Positions 37,582 through 48,107 of a DNA stretch of 64,000 nucleotides are shown in pieces. Under the pieces are notes generated by a model. That model made no database searches, had not been told where the DNA came from, and was given only the letters and a program-made list of their open reading frames with translations. The DNA is taken from assembly GCF_038502225.1 (NCBI RefSeq), contig NC_091311.1, positions 35,975,584-36,039,583 of the forward strand. The letters run 5' to 3'. The position numbers were made by a program, and so were the translations under genes. The number at the start of each line of letters is the position of its first letter. Position 1 is the stretch's first letter. Source of the DNA: Cherax quadricarinatus (lineage: Eukaryota > Arthropoda > Malacostraca > Decapoda > Parastacidae).

Positions 37582-38084
37582 CAGTGTATGGACAGTGAGA
37601 GTATACTGTAATCACTATTTTAAGTTATTCAAACAATTCTTTACTGACTGTGAACTGGTGATATGTAGCCTTAATTATCCTCATGTAGTAGATACAATTT
37701 AAACTCGGTTAACCAACATATTGTTCATTTTATGTGCTCATAACATGTGCCCTCAAGAACACGTAAAGTACCTACGTACTTATTTGCTTGCTTGCTTAGT
37801 TGCGCGACCTTCATCACAATAATGTAACCAAGAATACTGACGTGAACTTGTTGCAAAAATTTGGACTAAGATGGAGAGCCTCCGCCAGTTGCCCTGTTAT
37901 GTGGTACGTAACTCAAGATCAACTGACGGTTGTGTGTTTATTTTAACAAAGGGCCTAATTGTAAAGGAAGATGCCAATGTGGTCGTGATAAAGAATAATC
38001 TACAGGAACGTCGCTGCCCTGAGGCTGCCTTGAACGTGGTGTCCCCCACACTGAGTGCTGACTCAGGAGGGGAAAGTCATTGAA
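37579..38084. other. No gene seen; one short unassigned ORF
   Basis: A 70-codon plus-strand ORF at 37,871-38,083 shows no recognisable domain, repeat or signal peptide. It may be chance. Confidence 0.3.
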
Positions 38085-38155
38085 CATTAAAATGGTATAA
38101 AATACCGACAGGTTGTTAGGTAAGACACATATGCAACAGTTAGGTGTCTTTATTT

Positions 38156-38192
38156 CGAAATGTTTCGCCTACACAGTAGGCTTCTTCAGTCG
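38156..38192 (-). ncRNA. Hammerhead-like motif
   Basis: Minus strand: helix I CGA/UCG, core CUGAAGA, extra A, helix II GCCUAC-UGU-GUAGGC (six perfect pairs), GAAA, then CAU in place of CGU, U. Confidence 0.6.
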
Positions 38193-38263
38193 AGTACTTT
38201 AAGGGTGATGGACTGATTACATCGTCTTTAAGTCTCTTCTGCTTCTAGCAACTTTTCTGTACT

Positions 38264-38300
38264 CGACTGAAGAAGCCTACTGTGTAGGCGAAACGTTTCG
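38264..38300 (+). ncRNA. Hammerhead-like ribozyme motif
   Basis: Helix I CGA (38,264-38,266) pairs with UCG (38,298-38,300). The core CUGAAGA (38,267-38,273) fits CUGANGA. One extra A precedes helix II GCCUAC-UGU-GUAGGC, which is followed by GAAA (38,290-38,293). The segment ACGU is self-complementary, as expected for a very short helix III that would work best as a dimer; cleavage would follow the U at 38,297. The extra A between the core and helix II is unusual and appears in nearly all copies here. Confidence 0.68.
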
Positions 38301-38370
38301 AAATAAAGACACCTAACTGTTGCATATGTGTCTTACCTAACAACCTGTCGGTATTTTATACCATTTTAAT

Positions 38371-38600
38371 GTTCAATCTGTCAGACACTGTAACACAAGG
38401 GTATCTTGGTACAGACCTGCAATCAACTTCGACAACCTCTACTAGTGAGAACGGCTGGATTTGAGAGGGACCTGACCTCCCAACATCTGCGTTCTTACTT
38501 CTACTAGTGACCTACGTCTCACCTCCTGGCGCTATATAAAGCTCCATCCTGTCACTTCAACTCCATATTGTTTCAGACTATGGAACAATGCTCTTCTCCA
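38371..38600. other. Spacer between foldback copies
   Basis: Nothing coding seen. It holds CTACTAGTGA words repeated twice. Confidence 0.4.
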
Positions 38601-38775
38601 GACTGAGGGACTGACCACCTCAAAACTTTAAGGGTGATGGACTGATTACATCGTCTTCAAGTCTCTTCTGCTTCTATCAACTTTTCTGTACTCGACTGAA
38701 GAAGCCTACTGTGTAGGCGAAACGTTTCGAAATAAAGACACCTAACTGTTGCATATGTGTCTTACCTAACAACAG
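38600..38775. mobile_element. Extra right arm of foldback element 3
   Basis: About 155 bp nearly identical to 38,205-38,355 in the same orientation, so the right arm has been duplicated. Confidence 0.8.
38693..38729 (+). ncRNA. Hammerhead-like ribozyme motif
   Basis: Identical to the motif at 38,264-38,300 in every paired and core position. Confidence 0.68.
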
Positions 38776-39094
38776 GGAAAAGTCATCATGCGATATCATA
38801 AGGATATCCAGTCAATGTCACGATGTTGATCTATATACTGGCATCTTCTGTGAAAACGTCTTTAATATTTATGCTCCAGTTAATCAGTACCAACTTGGCG
38901 ATTTACCAGATCACATTGAGAGGGAACCTGACTATATTCTGTAAGACCATAATCCTAGAATACTGGGGGATAAAGAATAAACGCTAATGAAACCAAGTTA
39001 AATTCATAAATGAACATGAGAATACTAGAATATTGGGCAGTACTGAGTTCACTCATATATTTGGACTTATAACAGACCTGTGACTATAGATGAA
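38776..39094. other. No gene seen
   Basis: Unassigned AT-rich sequence. Confidence 0.4.
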
Positions 39095-39158
39095 TGGTTC
39101 AGAGAACCGACACGTTGATAAACTAGACACATGTGCAACTCTTGGGTATCTTTGATGA

Positions 39159-39193
39159 GGAAACGTTTCGCCACACAGTGGCTTCATCAGTCC
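39159..39193 (-). ncRNA. Hammerhead-like ribozyme motif
   Basis: Minus strand: helix I GGA/UCC, core CUGAUGA, extra A, helix II GCCAC-UGU-GUGGC, GAAA, CGU, U. Every conserved core base is present. Confidence 0.68.
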
Positions 39194-39447
39194 ATACAAA
39201 GGAGAAACGTGAATAACAGGAGGAGAATGAGGTAATCAGTCCCTCAACCTTGAGTCGATGTGGTCAGTCCATCAATCTTGAATAGAATACAGCATATGTT
39301 CGGACAAGTAGCTGCCTACGGTATATAAGCTACTTCTCCGCACATATGCTGTATTCTATTCAAGATTGATGGACTGACCACATCGACTCAAGGTTGAGGG
39401 ACTGATTACCTCATTCTCCTCCTGTTCTTCACGTTTCTCCTTTGTAT

Positions 39448-39482
39448 GGACTGATGAAGCCACTGTGTGGCGAAACGTTTCC
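39448..39482 (+). ncRNA. Hammerhead-like ribozyme motif
   Basis: GGA (39,448-39,450), CUGAUGA (39,451-39,457), extra A, GCCAC-UGU-GUGGC, GAAA (39,472-39,475), CGU, U, UCC (39,480-39,482). Compared with the motif at 38,264, helix I has changed from C-G to G-C at one pair on both sides, a compensatory change. Confidence 0.7.
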
Positions 39483-39535
39483 TCATTTAAGATACCCAAT
39501 TGTTGCACATGTGTCTAATTTATCAGACCTGTGAC

Positions 39536-39867
39536 TAGGATTTAATATATCGTATACGATGCCTGACTGACATTTAATAATCATCTATCTGACCAACTCC
39601 CAGAACTCACTACCGTCAGAAATGATCGTGTTTCGACAGTCAAGAAAGAAAATGCTAAAGGTAAAAGCTTATTCTTAACTCAGTTTATAGACACAACTTA
39701 AGCTTAATGGCTATATGGACCAATATTGTAAGAGTTACGAGTTCGCTAGTGCACAAATATCTAATGATGATCTGGTTGCTACCAGCGAGAATTTTCTCAC
39801 GGATCGAGGGAAGACAAAGAGAAGTTCCAAATTCTTCTCTTTAAGTATCAACAACTCTCCTTACTTT
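39536..39867. other. No gene seen
   Basis: Unassigned DNA. Confidence 0.4.
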
Positions 39868-40212
39868 TAATTCTCTAGCGCACTTAGTTTTGACCTCTCT
39901 GTACCTTTGGGTGAACCAAGGGCTCGTGCTGGTCTTCCCATTATTTCTGTTGCCCTTGAGAACAAGCCTCTCCTCTGCCTCCTTGCATTTTGTTGTCATG
40001 TATTCCATCATTTCATTTACTATTTTTCCCCAAATTTCTTTTTTCTACTGTACTTCATGCAGGAAATTCCTCATACCTATGTAGTCTCCTCTTTTCTAGT
40101 TTGGCTTTTCCCGTCCTACTCGTACTGCTTCACTCTCCACTTTTAACGCTACAATGTATTCGAAGTTCAGGACCAACTGATCACCAGCTTTGAGGGGCCT
40201 TTCATATGTGAT
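39868..40212 (-). pseudogene. LINE linker/endonuclease fragment
   Basis: About 345 bp homologous to 8,530-8,870 on the same strand (shared words GGGTGAACCAAGGGCTCG and CTTCCCATTATTTCT). It covers the region between endonuclease and RT. Frames are broken. Confidence 0.8.
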
Positions 40213-40724
40213 TTCTTAAATGTGTTTATAAATAACAAAGTCACAATACCGTGACTGGAGCAATACACAAATAACCCACACATAGGAGAGAGGAGCTTAC
40301 GACGACGTTTCATTCCGATTTGGACCATTTACAAAGTCACATTAATAAAAAAGGAGAGAGGGAGTATGTATAGGTCAGCAGACAGGAACGGGACAAGAGA
40401 GATAGTAGGAAAGGAAGAAGAGAGGTAGTGGTATAGTTAGTAGTAGTGGTGGTAGTAGTAATAGTAGTGGAGTCAGTCAAAGACTAAGAAAGAGGAGCAC
40501 TGCAACGGAGCTAGGGGCCCACAAAGAGGAGCACTGCAAGGGAGCTAGGGGCCCACAAAGGGTAGGAACAAGAACACAGAGGGGAAAAAATAATAATGGA
40601 CCAAACATCCAAGGCAGAAGAAAGAAAACCCAAAGGAGAAAGAGGACAGAGGAAAGGGAAAGAGGGAGGAGAAAAAAGAACCAGGTTAAGTCACAGATGT
40701 TCTGAAGTTGGAGCATTTTACAGA

Positions 40725-40995
40725 CAAAGCCACGACTAAGATTCATACAAGGAAAGTTGCGTATAAAGAAGGATTCAACCAGATGGCGACTGTGAAAGTT
40801 AGACGTAGGGCAGACAGTTTTAGCAGAAGGCCAGTCAATAGGATGACTGTGATCTCTGACATGACGGAAAAGAGCATTGTTGGTGTCGGGAAGCCTAACA
40901 CTACTTTTGTGCTCCTTGAGTGTCAGAAAGAGAACGGCCAGTTTCTTCAAAGTACTGAAGAGGACAAGAGGAGCAAGAAATAGAGTAGACACCAA
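40725..40995 (-). pseudogene. Penelope-like GIY-YIG endonuclease C-terminal remnant
   Basis: The minus-strand frame from 40,995 downward reads LKEHKSSVRL, NNALFRHVRDHSHPIDW and HLVESFFIRNFPCMN, then NLSRGF. This matches the end of the GIY-YIG nuclease domain of Penelope-like retroelements: a run of R/K-EH, ALxxHV, GHxIDW, R..xE..xI and MNL residues. The GIY and YIG motifs themselves and the RT are missing, so only the last 90 or so codons remain. The nuclease would nick the target site. The frame then runs on into arm sequence with no meaning. It lies between two inverted arms. The identification is by motif pattern. Confidence 0.72.
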
Positions 40996-41189
40996 TGGCT
41001 TTGTCTCTGTAGATGTCTTCGTTTCCCATTAAATTGTAGAATGCTCCCTTCCCCCTCTTCCCCTTTCATTTTTCCTCTTTCTCCTTTGGGTTTTCTTTCT
41101 TCTGCTTTGGGTGTTTGGTCCATTATTATTTTTCCCCCCTCTGTGTTTTTGTTCCTATCCTTTGTGGGCTCCTAGCTCCTTTGCAGGAC

Positions 41190-41335
41190 TACTCTTTGTG
41201 AGCCCCTAGCTCCTTTGCAGGGCTCCTCTTTGTGGGCCCCTAGCTCCCTTGCAGGGCTCCTCTTTGTGGGCCCCTAGCTCCCTTGCAGGGCTCCTCTTTG
41301 TGGGCCCCTAGCTCCCTTCCAGGGTTCCTCTTTCT
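41190..41335. repeat. About 37-bp tandem repeat in the foldback right arm
   Basis: Four to five copies of a unit with TTTGTGGGCCCCTAGCTCCC; only two copies are present in the left arm. Confidence 0.85.
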
Positions 41336-41558
41336 TGGTCTTGACTGACTCCACTAATACTACTACTACTATTACCTCCACCACTACCTCTCGTCTTCCT
41401 TTCCTGCTACCTCTCTTGTCCCGTTCCTGTCTGCTGTCTTATGTATACCCCCTCCTCTCCTTTATTTGTTAATGTGACTTAGTAAATGGTCAAAGTCGGA
41501 CCGAAACGTTGTCGTAAACTCCTCTCCTATGTGCGGGTTATTTGTTTGAATGCTGTTC

Positions 41559-42640
41559 TTATGTTTGCTAGTAGCCCGTATGTAGCAGCAGTTATTTGGT
41601 TGATGTACACCTCAGGAGATGTGCTCGGTGTTACACTCACCCCTAAGATCCTTTTCCTTGAGTGAGATTTGTAGTCTTTCGCCCACTAAACTGTTCCACC
41701 TGCGGTCTTTTTTGCCCTTCCCCAATCTTCATGACTTTGCACTTGGCGGGGTTGAACTACAGGAGCCAGTTATTGGACCAGGCCTGCAGGCTGTTCAGAT
41801 CCCTTTGTAGTTCTGCCTGGTCCTTGTCTAATTGAATTCTTCTCATCAACTTCACATCATCTGCAAACAAGGACACTTCTAAGTCTATTCCTTCCATCAT
41901 GTCATTCACAAATACCAGAAACCACACTGTTCCTAGGACTGACCCCTGTGGAACCCCGCTCGTCACAGGCGCCCACTCTGACACCTCGATACGTACCATA
42001 ACTCGCTGTTGCCTTACTGACAGGTATTCCCTAAGCCATTGTAGTGCCTTCCCTGTTACCCATGCCTGGTCCTCCAACTTTTGCACTAATCTCTTGTGTG
42101 GAACTGTGTCAACCGCCTTTTTACAGTCCAAGAAAATGCAATCTGCCCACCCCTTTCTTGTGTTATTGCTGTCACCCTGTCATAGAACTCCAGTAGGTTT
42201 ATGATACAGGATTTCTTGTCCCTTAAACCATGCTGGCTGTCGCTGATAAGTTCATTCCTTTTTAGGTGCTCCACTACTCTTCCCATGAAAAATTCCTCCA
42301 TGATCTGGCATGCTATACATGTCAGTGACACTGGTCTGTAGTTTATTTCTTCGTGTCTATCTACTTTTTTTTAAAAATTGGGACTACATTTGCTGTCTTC
42401 CATACCTCAGATAGTTTCCCTGTTTCGATAGATGTGTTGAAGACTGGTGTTAGTGGTACACATAGCGCCTCTGCTCCCTCTCTCAGGACCCATGGAGAGA
42501 TGTTATCCTGCCACATCGCCTTTGAGATATCTAGCTCACTTAGCAGCCTCTTTACTTCTTCCTCGGTTGTATGTATTATGTCCTACACTTGATGGTGTAC
42601 CCGACCTCTCTGTCTTTCTGAAGTCCCATCTGTCTCTTCT
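41559..42640 (-). pseudogene. LINE RT pseudogene
   Basis: Minus-strand pieces: 42,331-42,086 (MGRVVEHLKRNELISDSQHG, the RT start) and 42,131-41,757 ([47 protein letters not shown]). The 3' part is read through 41,640 (VRLTPSTS-like region). Frameshifts lie near 42,110, 41,700 and 42,370. The 5' end includes the linker (42,500-42,600). It is truncated on the right arm side of foldback element 5, so the C-terminal half is missing. It belongs to the same FADDVK family as 10,477-11,640. Confidence 0.88.
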
Positions 42641-43420
42641 GTGTGTATTTGTGTGTGTGTTTGTGTGTGTATTTGTTTAAATAATTCTAGGCACACCAAG
42701 TCTTCAATATCCTAGTACCCAGGGCTTCACTCAGCTCATCATCAGTAAACAAACACTGTTGATTCCTGCCACTTAATGCTTTTCAACAAGACTATTATAA
42801 TTTTAATGAAAAAATTATACTCAAATTTTCAGTTTGAAAAAAACTCATAAAAATAGTATGAAATGTCAAGTTTTCTCTCGTTTTATTAAAAGGGGTTAAA
42901 AGAGGACGAGCAGGCACAATGAGGAAAAATGCATTAAAAATCGAAAAAATATGAAAAACAAAATCTTACAGAAAAATAGTGCACAAATCTGACAACATAT
43001 TGGTGCAAGCCATTTGTTTCTATCATCTTCCTAAGCATTATTATAGCTATTTTATCATTACATTCAGTGATGTCATCAAAATGGCTCACAGACACCAAGC
43101 GTGTTATTTTTCTATACATTTATATTTTTTTCCTAGTGTTATTAGTTTTGAGTCTGTGTTTACAAAATACACAACAAGGCATCTTCTCAAGCCACTACAA
43201 GAAAGTAAAGTTTCTTTTGGCTTAGTTAACAACGTAATTCCGATGTGATCGTGTCACATCGGGATTATGTTGTTTCTCTAAGTATTGTTTTCAGCCAAAA
43301 TAATGCCGTCAGTGAGGAATAGATGGAACGAGAAGTAGAATTAGTGAAAAATTGGTGGAAAATCTGTGTTTTATGCTGAGAAGAGCTTAAGGAAGGACGG
43401 ATATTGTCTCTTTGATTTTA
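42641..43420. other. No gene seen
   Basis: A short GTGTGTTT tract (42,640-42,676), then AT-rich unassigned DNA. Confidence 0.4.
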
Positions 43421-43421
43421 C

Positions 43422-43602
<181 letters not shown>

Positions 43603-43630
43603 AAACAACCACTCTGAAAGAATAGAGAAA

Positions 43631-43668
43631 TTCCAAGCGCTTTCGTGACTACTCACATTATCAAGGAA
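43631..43668 (-). ncRNA. Hammerhead-like motif with U-A 3/8 pair
   Basis: Minus strand: helix I UUCC/GGAA, core UUGAUAA, extra U, helix II GUGA-GUAG-UCAC, GAAA, self-complementary AGCGCU, U. Core positions 3 and 8 are U and A instead of C and G. Confidence 0.55.
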
Positions 43669-43820
43669 CTATGAAAGTAAAGCATCCAAGGAAGCTATAT
43701 AAGGGGTCTGGTCGGCACCTCACTATCAGATCCCACAACGGTTTAAAAACTTGTGGGATCTGATAGTGAGGTGCCGACCAGACCCCTTATATAGCTTCCT
43801 TGGATGCTTTACTTTCATAG

Positions 43821-43858
43821 TTCCTTGATAATGTGAGTAGTCACGAAAGCGCTTGGAA
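43821..43858 (+). ncRNA. Hammerhead-like motif with U-A 3/8 pair
   Basis: Plus strand: UUCC (43,821-43,824), UUGAUAA (43,825-43,831), extra U, GUGA-GUAG-UCAC, GAAA (43,845-43,848), GCGC, U, U, GGAA (43,855-43,858). Helix I pairs perfectly. Confidence 0.55.
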
Positions 43859-43923
43859 TTTCTCTATTCTTTCAGAGTGGTTGTTTTGCATATTCTGAAA
43901 TCACCTGTTTACTGTGATCTTAT

Positions 43924-44825
<902 letters not shown>

Positions 44826-45058
44826 CTATTTCTTCTTCTTCTTCTTCTTCTTCTTCTTCTTCTTCTTCTTCTTCTTCTTCTTCTTCTTCTTCTTCTTCTT
44901 CTTCTTCTTCTTCTTCTTCTTCTTCTTCTTCTTCTTCTTCTTCTTCTTCTTCTTCTTCTTCTTCTTCTTCTTCTTCTTCTTCTTCTTCTTCTTCTTCTTC
45001 TTCTTCTTCTTCTTCTTCTTCTTCTTCTTCTTCTTCTTCTTCTTCTTCTTCTTCTTCT
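44826..45058. repeat. (TTC)n microsatellite, about 233 bp
   Basis: Very pure TTC trinucleotide run of about 77 units. It is a homopurine-homopyrimidine mirror tract able to form triplex DNA. ORFs of pure Phe or Ser across it are artefacts. Confidence 0.97.
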
Positions 45059-45332
45059 AGAAACGGAAAAAACTAACTAGGCTAGTAACTAAAGATTGAC
45101 CCTTCTCCCCCTCCTTCCTTACGAACAGAATTCTTTGAGTACAAGTGAGTGCAATTTGGTGACTACAAGTGGGTGAGGAAAGTGAGTACACGTGAGTACA
45201 AGTGGGTGAGTACGAGTGAGTATGAGTACAAATGGGTGCATACATGAAACAGTTACAGTAATTTATTTTGCATATGAGGAAGTTACAACATAAATAGAAT
45301 AACTGAAGTGAAAAGAAGAGAATAAAGGCGAA
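45059..45332. other. No gene seen; GTGAGTAC-rich repeat
   Basis: The words GTGAGTACAAGTG recur at 45,140-45,240, a decayed tandem repeat that resembles the GTGAGTAC tails of the FADDVK LINE family. Confidence 0.5.
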
Positions 45333-46447
45333 TAAAGGCACAGTACTCGCCCCCATCTTATTCCTCATCCTCATATCAGACATAGACAAAGATATACACC
45401 ACAGCACAGTATCATCCTTTGCGGATGATACTAGGATCTGCATGAGGCTGTCATCTGCTGAGGACGCGGTTAACCTCCAAGAAGATATAAACAAAGTTTT
45501 CCAGTGGGCAACGGTAAACAATATGATGTTCAATGAGGACAAATTCCAACTACTCCGTTATGGAAAACTGGAGGAGACGCGACGGGCTGGAGTTTTGCGA
45601 CTCTATGACCGCGGGTTCAATCCCGGCCGGGGGTATGTTTTTTTTAGAGCAGAGTATACTACTGACTCTGGCCATACAATAGAGCGGAAAAATAATGTAA
45701 GGGACCTGGGAGTAGTAATGCCTGAGGATCACACTTTCAAGGATCACAACAGTGCCACGATCGCACGTGCAAAGAAAATGATAGGATGGATAATGAGAAC
45801 GTTCAAAACGAGAGATACCAAGCCAATGATGATCCTTTTCAAATCACTTGTTCTCTCTAGGCTGGAATACTGCTGTACATTAACATCTCCATTCAGAGCA
45901 GGTGGAATTGCAGGTCTAGAGAGTGTACAAAGATCCTTTACTGCACATATAAGTTCTGTCAAGCATCTTAACTACTGGTAACGCTTGGAAGCACTTGACT
46001 TGTACTCACTGAAACGCAAGAGAGAGATATATATCATAATCTACACTTGGAAAATCCTGGAAGGAATGGTCCCGAATCTGCACACAGAAATCACTCCCTA
46101 CGAAAGTAAAAGAATGGGCAGGCGATGCAAAATATCCCCAGTTAAAAGTAGGGGCGCCATTGGTACACTAAGAGAAAACACCATAAGTGTCTGGGGCCCA
46201 AGACTGTTAAACAGCCTCCCACCATGCATAAGGGGAATTACCAATAGACCCCTGGCTGCCTTCAAGAGAGAGCTGGACAGATACCTGAAGTCAGTGCCGG
46301 ATCAGCCGGACTGTGGTTCGTACGTTGGACTGCGTGAGGCCAGCAGCAACAGCCTGGTTGATCAGGCCCTGATCCACCGGGAGGCCTGGTCGTAAACCGA
46401 GCTGGGGGGCGTTGATCCCCGGAATAACCTCCAGGCAGACTCCAGGT
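45333..46447 (+). pseudogene. CR1-like LINE, 5'-truncated, one stop and one insert
   Basis: Same family as 13,309-14,377. The plus frame reads GTVLAPILFLILISDIDKD, SSFADDTRICMRL (FADD) and KFQLLRYGKLEE. It then crosses an insert of about 70 bp (45,578-45,648) without losing the frame. It continues VRDLGVVMPEDHTFKDH and LVLSRLEYCCTLTSP to a TAA at 45,979-45,981. After that stop the same frame continues YSLKRKREIYIIIYTWKILE to 46,395. So one in-frame stop splits the RT C-terminal region. The tail has the CCAGGCAGACTCCAGGTAGG unit pair. Confidence 0.9.
45578..45648 (+). mobile_element. tRNA-like SINE piece inside LINE RT
   Basis: About 70 bp match the 3' tRNA-like half at 48,420-48,475 (GGCTGGAGTTTTG, GACCGCGGGTTCAATCCCGG) and end in a T-run. 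It holds a B box GGTTCAATCCC. It leaves the LINE frame open. Confidence 0.75.
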
Positions 46448-46669
46448 AGGAAGAGGAAGAAAAGCGAAGCAAGAGGAACAAGGAGTAGACAAGACAAAAA
46501 CACTTGTAACCAGGATGACACTACCTCACCCCATCCCCTCATCCCACCCCCTCATCCCACCCCCTCATCCCACCCATCATCCCATCCCCCTCAGCACCAA
46601 CCCTCACAAACACAACCACTCCTCCCCACATTCCGAGCCCCTCCATCCAGCCACCTACCTAAGACCCTC
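46448..46669. other. C-rich unassigned segment with CATCCCACCCC repeats
   Basis: CTCATCCCACCCC recurs three times at about 46,537-46,580. It leads into the 25-bp minisatellite. Confidence 0.5.
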
Positions 46670-46857
46670 CATCCCCATACCTCCCCAGTCACTCCACCCC
46701 CGAACCTCCCCAGTCACTCCACCCTCGAACCTCCCCAGTCACTCCAGCCCTGCACCTCCCCAGCCACACCACCCCTGCACCTCCCCAGCCACTCCACCCC
46801 TGCACTTCCCCAGCCACTCCACCCCTGTACCTCCCCAGCCACTCCACCCCCGCACCT
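46670..46857. repeat. 25-bp minisatellite, left part
   Basis: About seven copies of the unit CCACTCCACCCCTGCACCTC plus CCCAG. The same unit resumes at 48,803 after a LINE insertion. Confidence 0.92.
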
Positions 46858-48092
46858 GGAGTTTACCTGGAGTTTACCTGGAGAGAGTTCCGGGGGTCAA
46901 CGCCCCCGCGGCCCGGTCTGTGACCAGGCCTCCTGGTGGATCAGAGCCTGATCAACCAGGCTGTTACTGCTGGCTGCACGCAAACCAACATACGAGCCAC
47001 AGCCCGGCTGGTCAGGAACCGACTTTAGGTGCTTGTCCAGTGCCAGCTTGAAGACTGCCAGGGGTCTGTTGGTAATCCCCCTTATGTATGCTGGGAGGCA
47101 GTTGAACAGTCTCGGGCCCCTGACACTTATTGTATGGTCTCTTAACGTGCTAGTGACACCCCTGCTTTTCATTGGGGGATGTTGCATCATCTGCCAAGTC
47201 TTTTGCTTTCGTAGTGAGTGATTTTCATGTGCAAGTTCGGTACTAGTCCCTCTAGGATTTTCCAGGTGTATATAATCATGTATCTCTCCTGCCTGCGTTC
47301 CAGGGAATATAGGTTTAGGAACCTGAAGCACTCCCAGTAATTGAGGTGTTTTATCTCCGTTATGCGCGCCGTGAAGGTTCTCTGTACATTTTCTAGGTCA
47401 GCAATTTCACCTGCCTTGAAAGGTGCTGTTAGTGTGCAGCAATATTCCAGCCTAGATAGAAAAAGTGACCTGAAAAGTGTCATCATGGGCTTGGCATCCC
47501 TAGTTTTGAAGGTTCTCATTATCCATCCTGTCATTTTTCTAGCAGATGCGATTGATACAATGTTATGGTCCTTGAAGGTGAGATCCTCCGACATGATCAC
47601 TCCCAGGTCTTTGACGTTGGTGTTTCGCTCTATTTTGTGGCCAGAATTTGTTTTGTACTCTGATGAAGATTTAATTTCCTCATGTTTACCATATCTGAGT
47701 AATTGAAATTTCTCATCGTTGAACTTCATATTGTTTTCTGCAGCCCACTGAAAGATTTGGTTGATGTCCGCCTGGAGCCTTGCAGTGTCTGCAATGGAAG
47801 ACATTGTCATGCAGATTCGGGTGTCATCTGCAAAGGAAGACACGGTGCTGTGGCTGACATCCTTGTCTGTGTCGGATATGAAGATGAGGAACAAGATGGG
47901 AGCGAGTACTGTGCCTTGTGGAACAGAGCTTTTCACCGTAGCTGCCTCGAACTTTACTCTGTTGACGATTACTCTCTGTATTCTGTTAGTGAGGAAATTA
48001 TAGATCCATCGACCGACTTTTCCTATTATTCCTTTAGCACGCATTTTGTGCGCTATTACGTCATGGTCACACTTGTCGAAGGCTTTTGCAAA

Positions 48093-48107
48093 GTCTGTAT
48101 ATATTAC
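48093..48107. repeat. 15-bp target duplication, left copy
   Basis: GTCTGTATATATTAC, repeated exactly at 48,743-48,757, brackets the nested composite insert. Confidence 0.9.

Larger units (their letters stand above)
38085..38370. mobile_element. Foldback element 3 (two arms, tight hairpin)
   Basis: Inverted arms of about 115-120 bp (38,085-38,200 and 38,255-38,370) match almost perfectly, from ATTAAAATGGTATAAAATACC to its complement at the far end, around a spacer of about 55 bp. Each arm holds a hammerhead-like motif, so each strand carries one. An AATAAAG follows each motif. Confidence 0.88.
39095..39535. mobile_element. Foldback element 4 (two arms)
   Basis: Arms of about 200 bp (39,100-39,300 and 39,335-39,532) are inverted copies around a spacer of about 35 bp. 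The left arm reads GACACATGTGCAACTCTTGG and the right arm its near-complement. Each arm carries a hammerhead-like motif. The sequence is related to element 1 at 12,889-14,721. Confidence 0.88.
40250..41545. mobile_element. Foldback element 5 enclosing a Penelope-like fragment
   Basis: Arms at about 40,252-40,690 and 41,060-41,540 are inverted copies. They share ATAACCC/GGGTTAT ends, the GGAGCTAGGGGCCCACAAAG block (repeated more often on the right) and the GAAACGT box near the ends. The spacer encodes part of a GIY-YIG nuclease typical of Penelope-like elements. Penelope-like elements are known to carry long terminal repeats that can be inverted and to encode hammerhead ribozymes, so this looks like a 5'-truncated member. 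Confidence 0.75.

Noticed and set aside
37871..38083. 70-codon ORF as a gene
   Set aside because: No domain, no neighbouring gene signals, and length is within chance for this window.
41461..41515. Hammerhead motif in foldback element 5 arms
   Set aside because: GAAACGU, helix II (GGUC/GACC) and a GAC/GUC helix I can be drawn, but the first core box (UUAGUAA or UUUGUAA) departs at catalytic positions, so I did not list it as a ribozyme.
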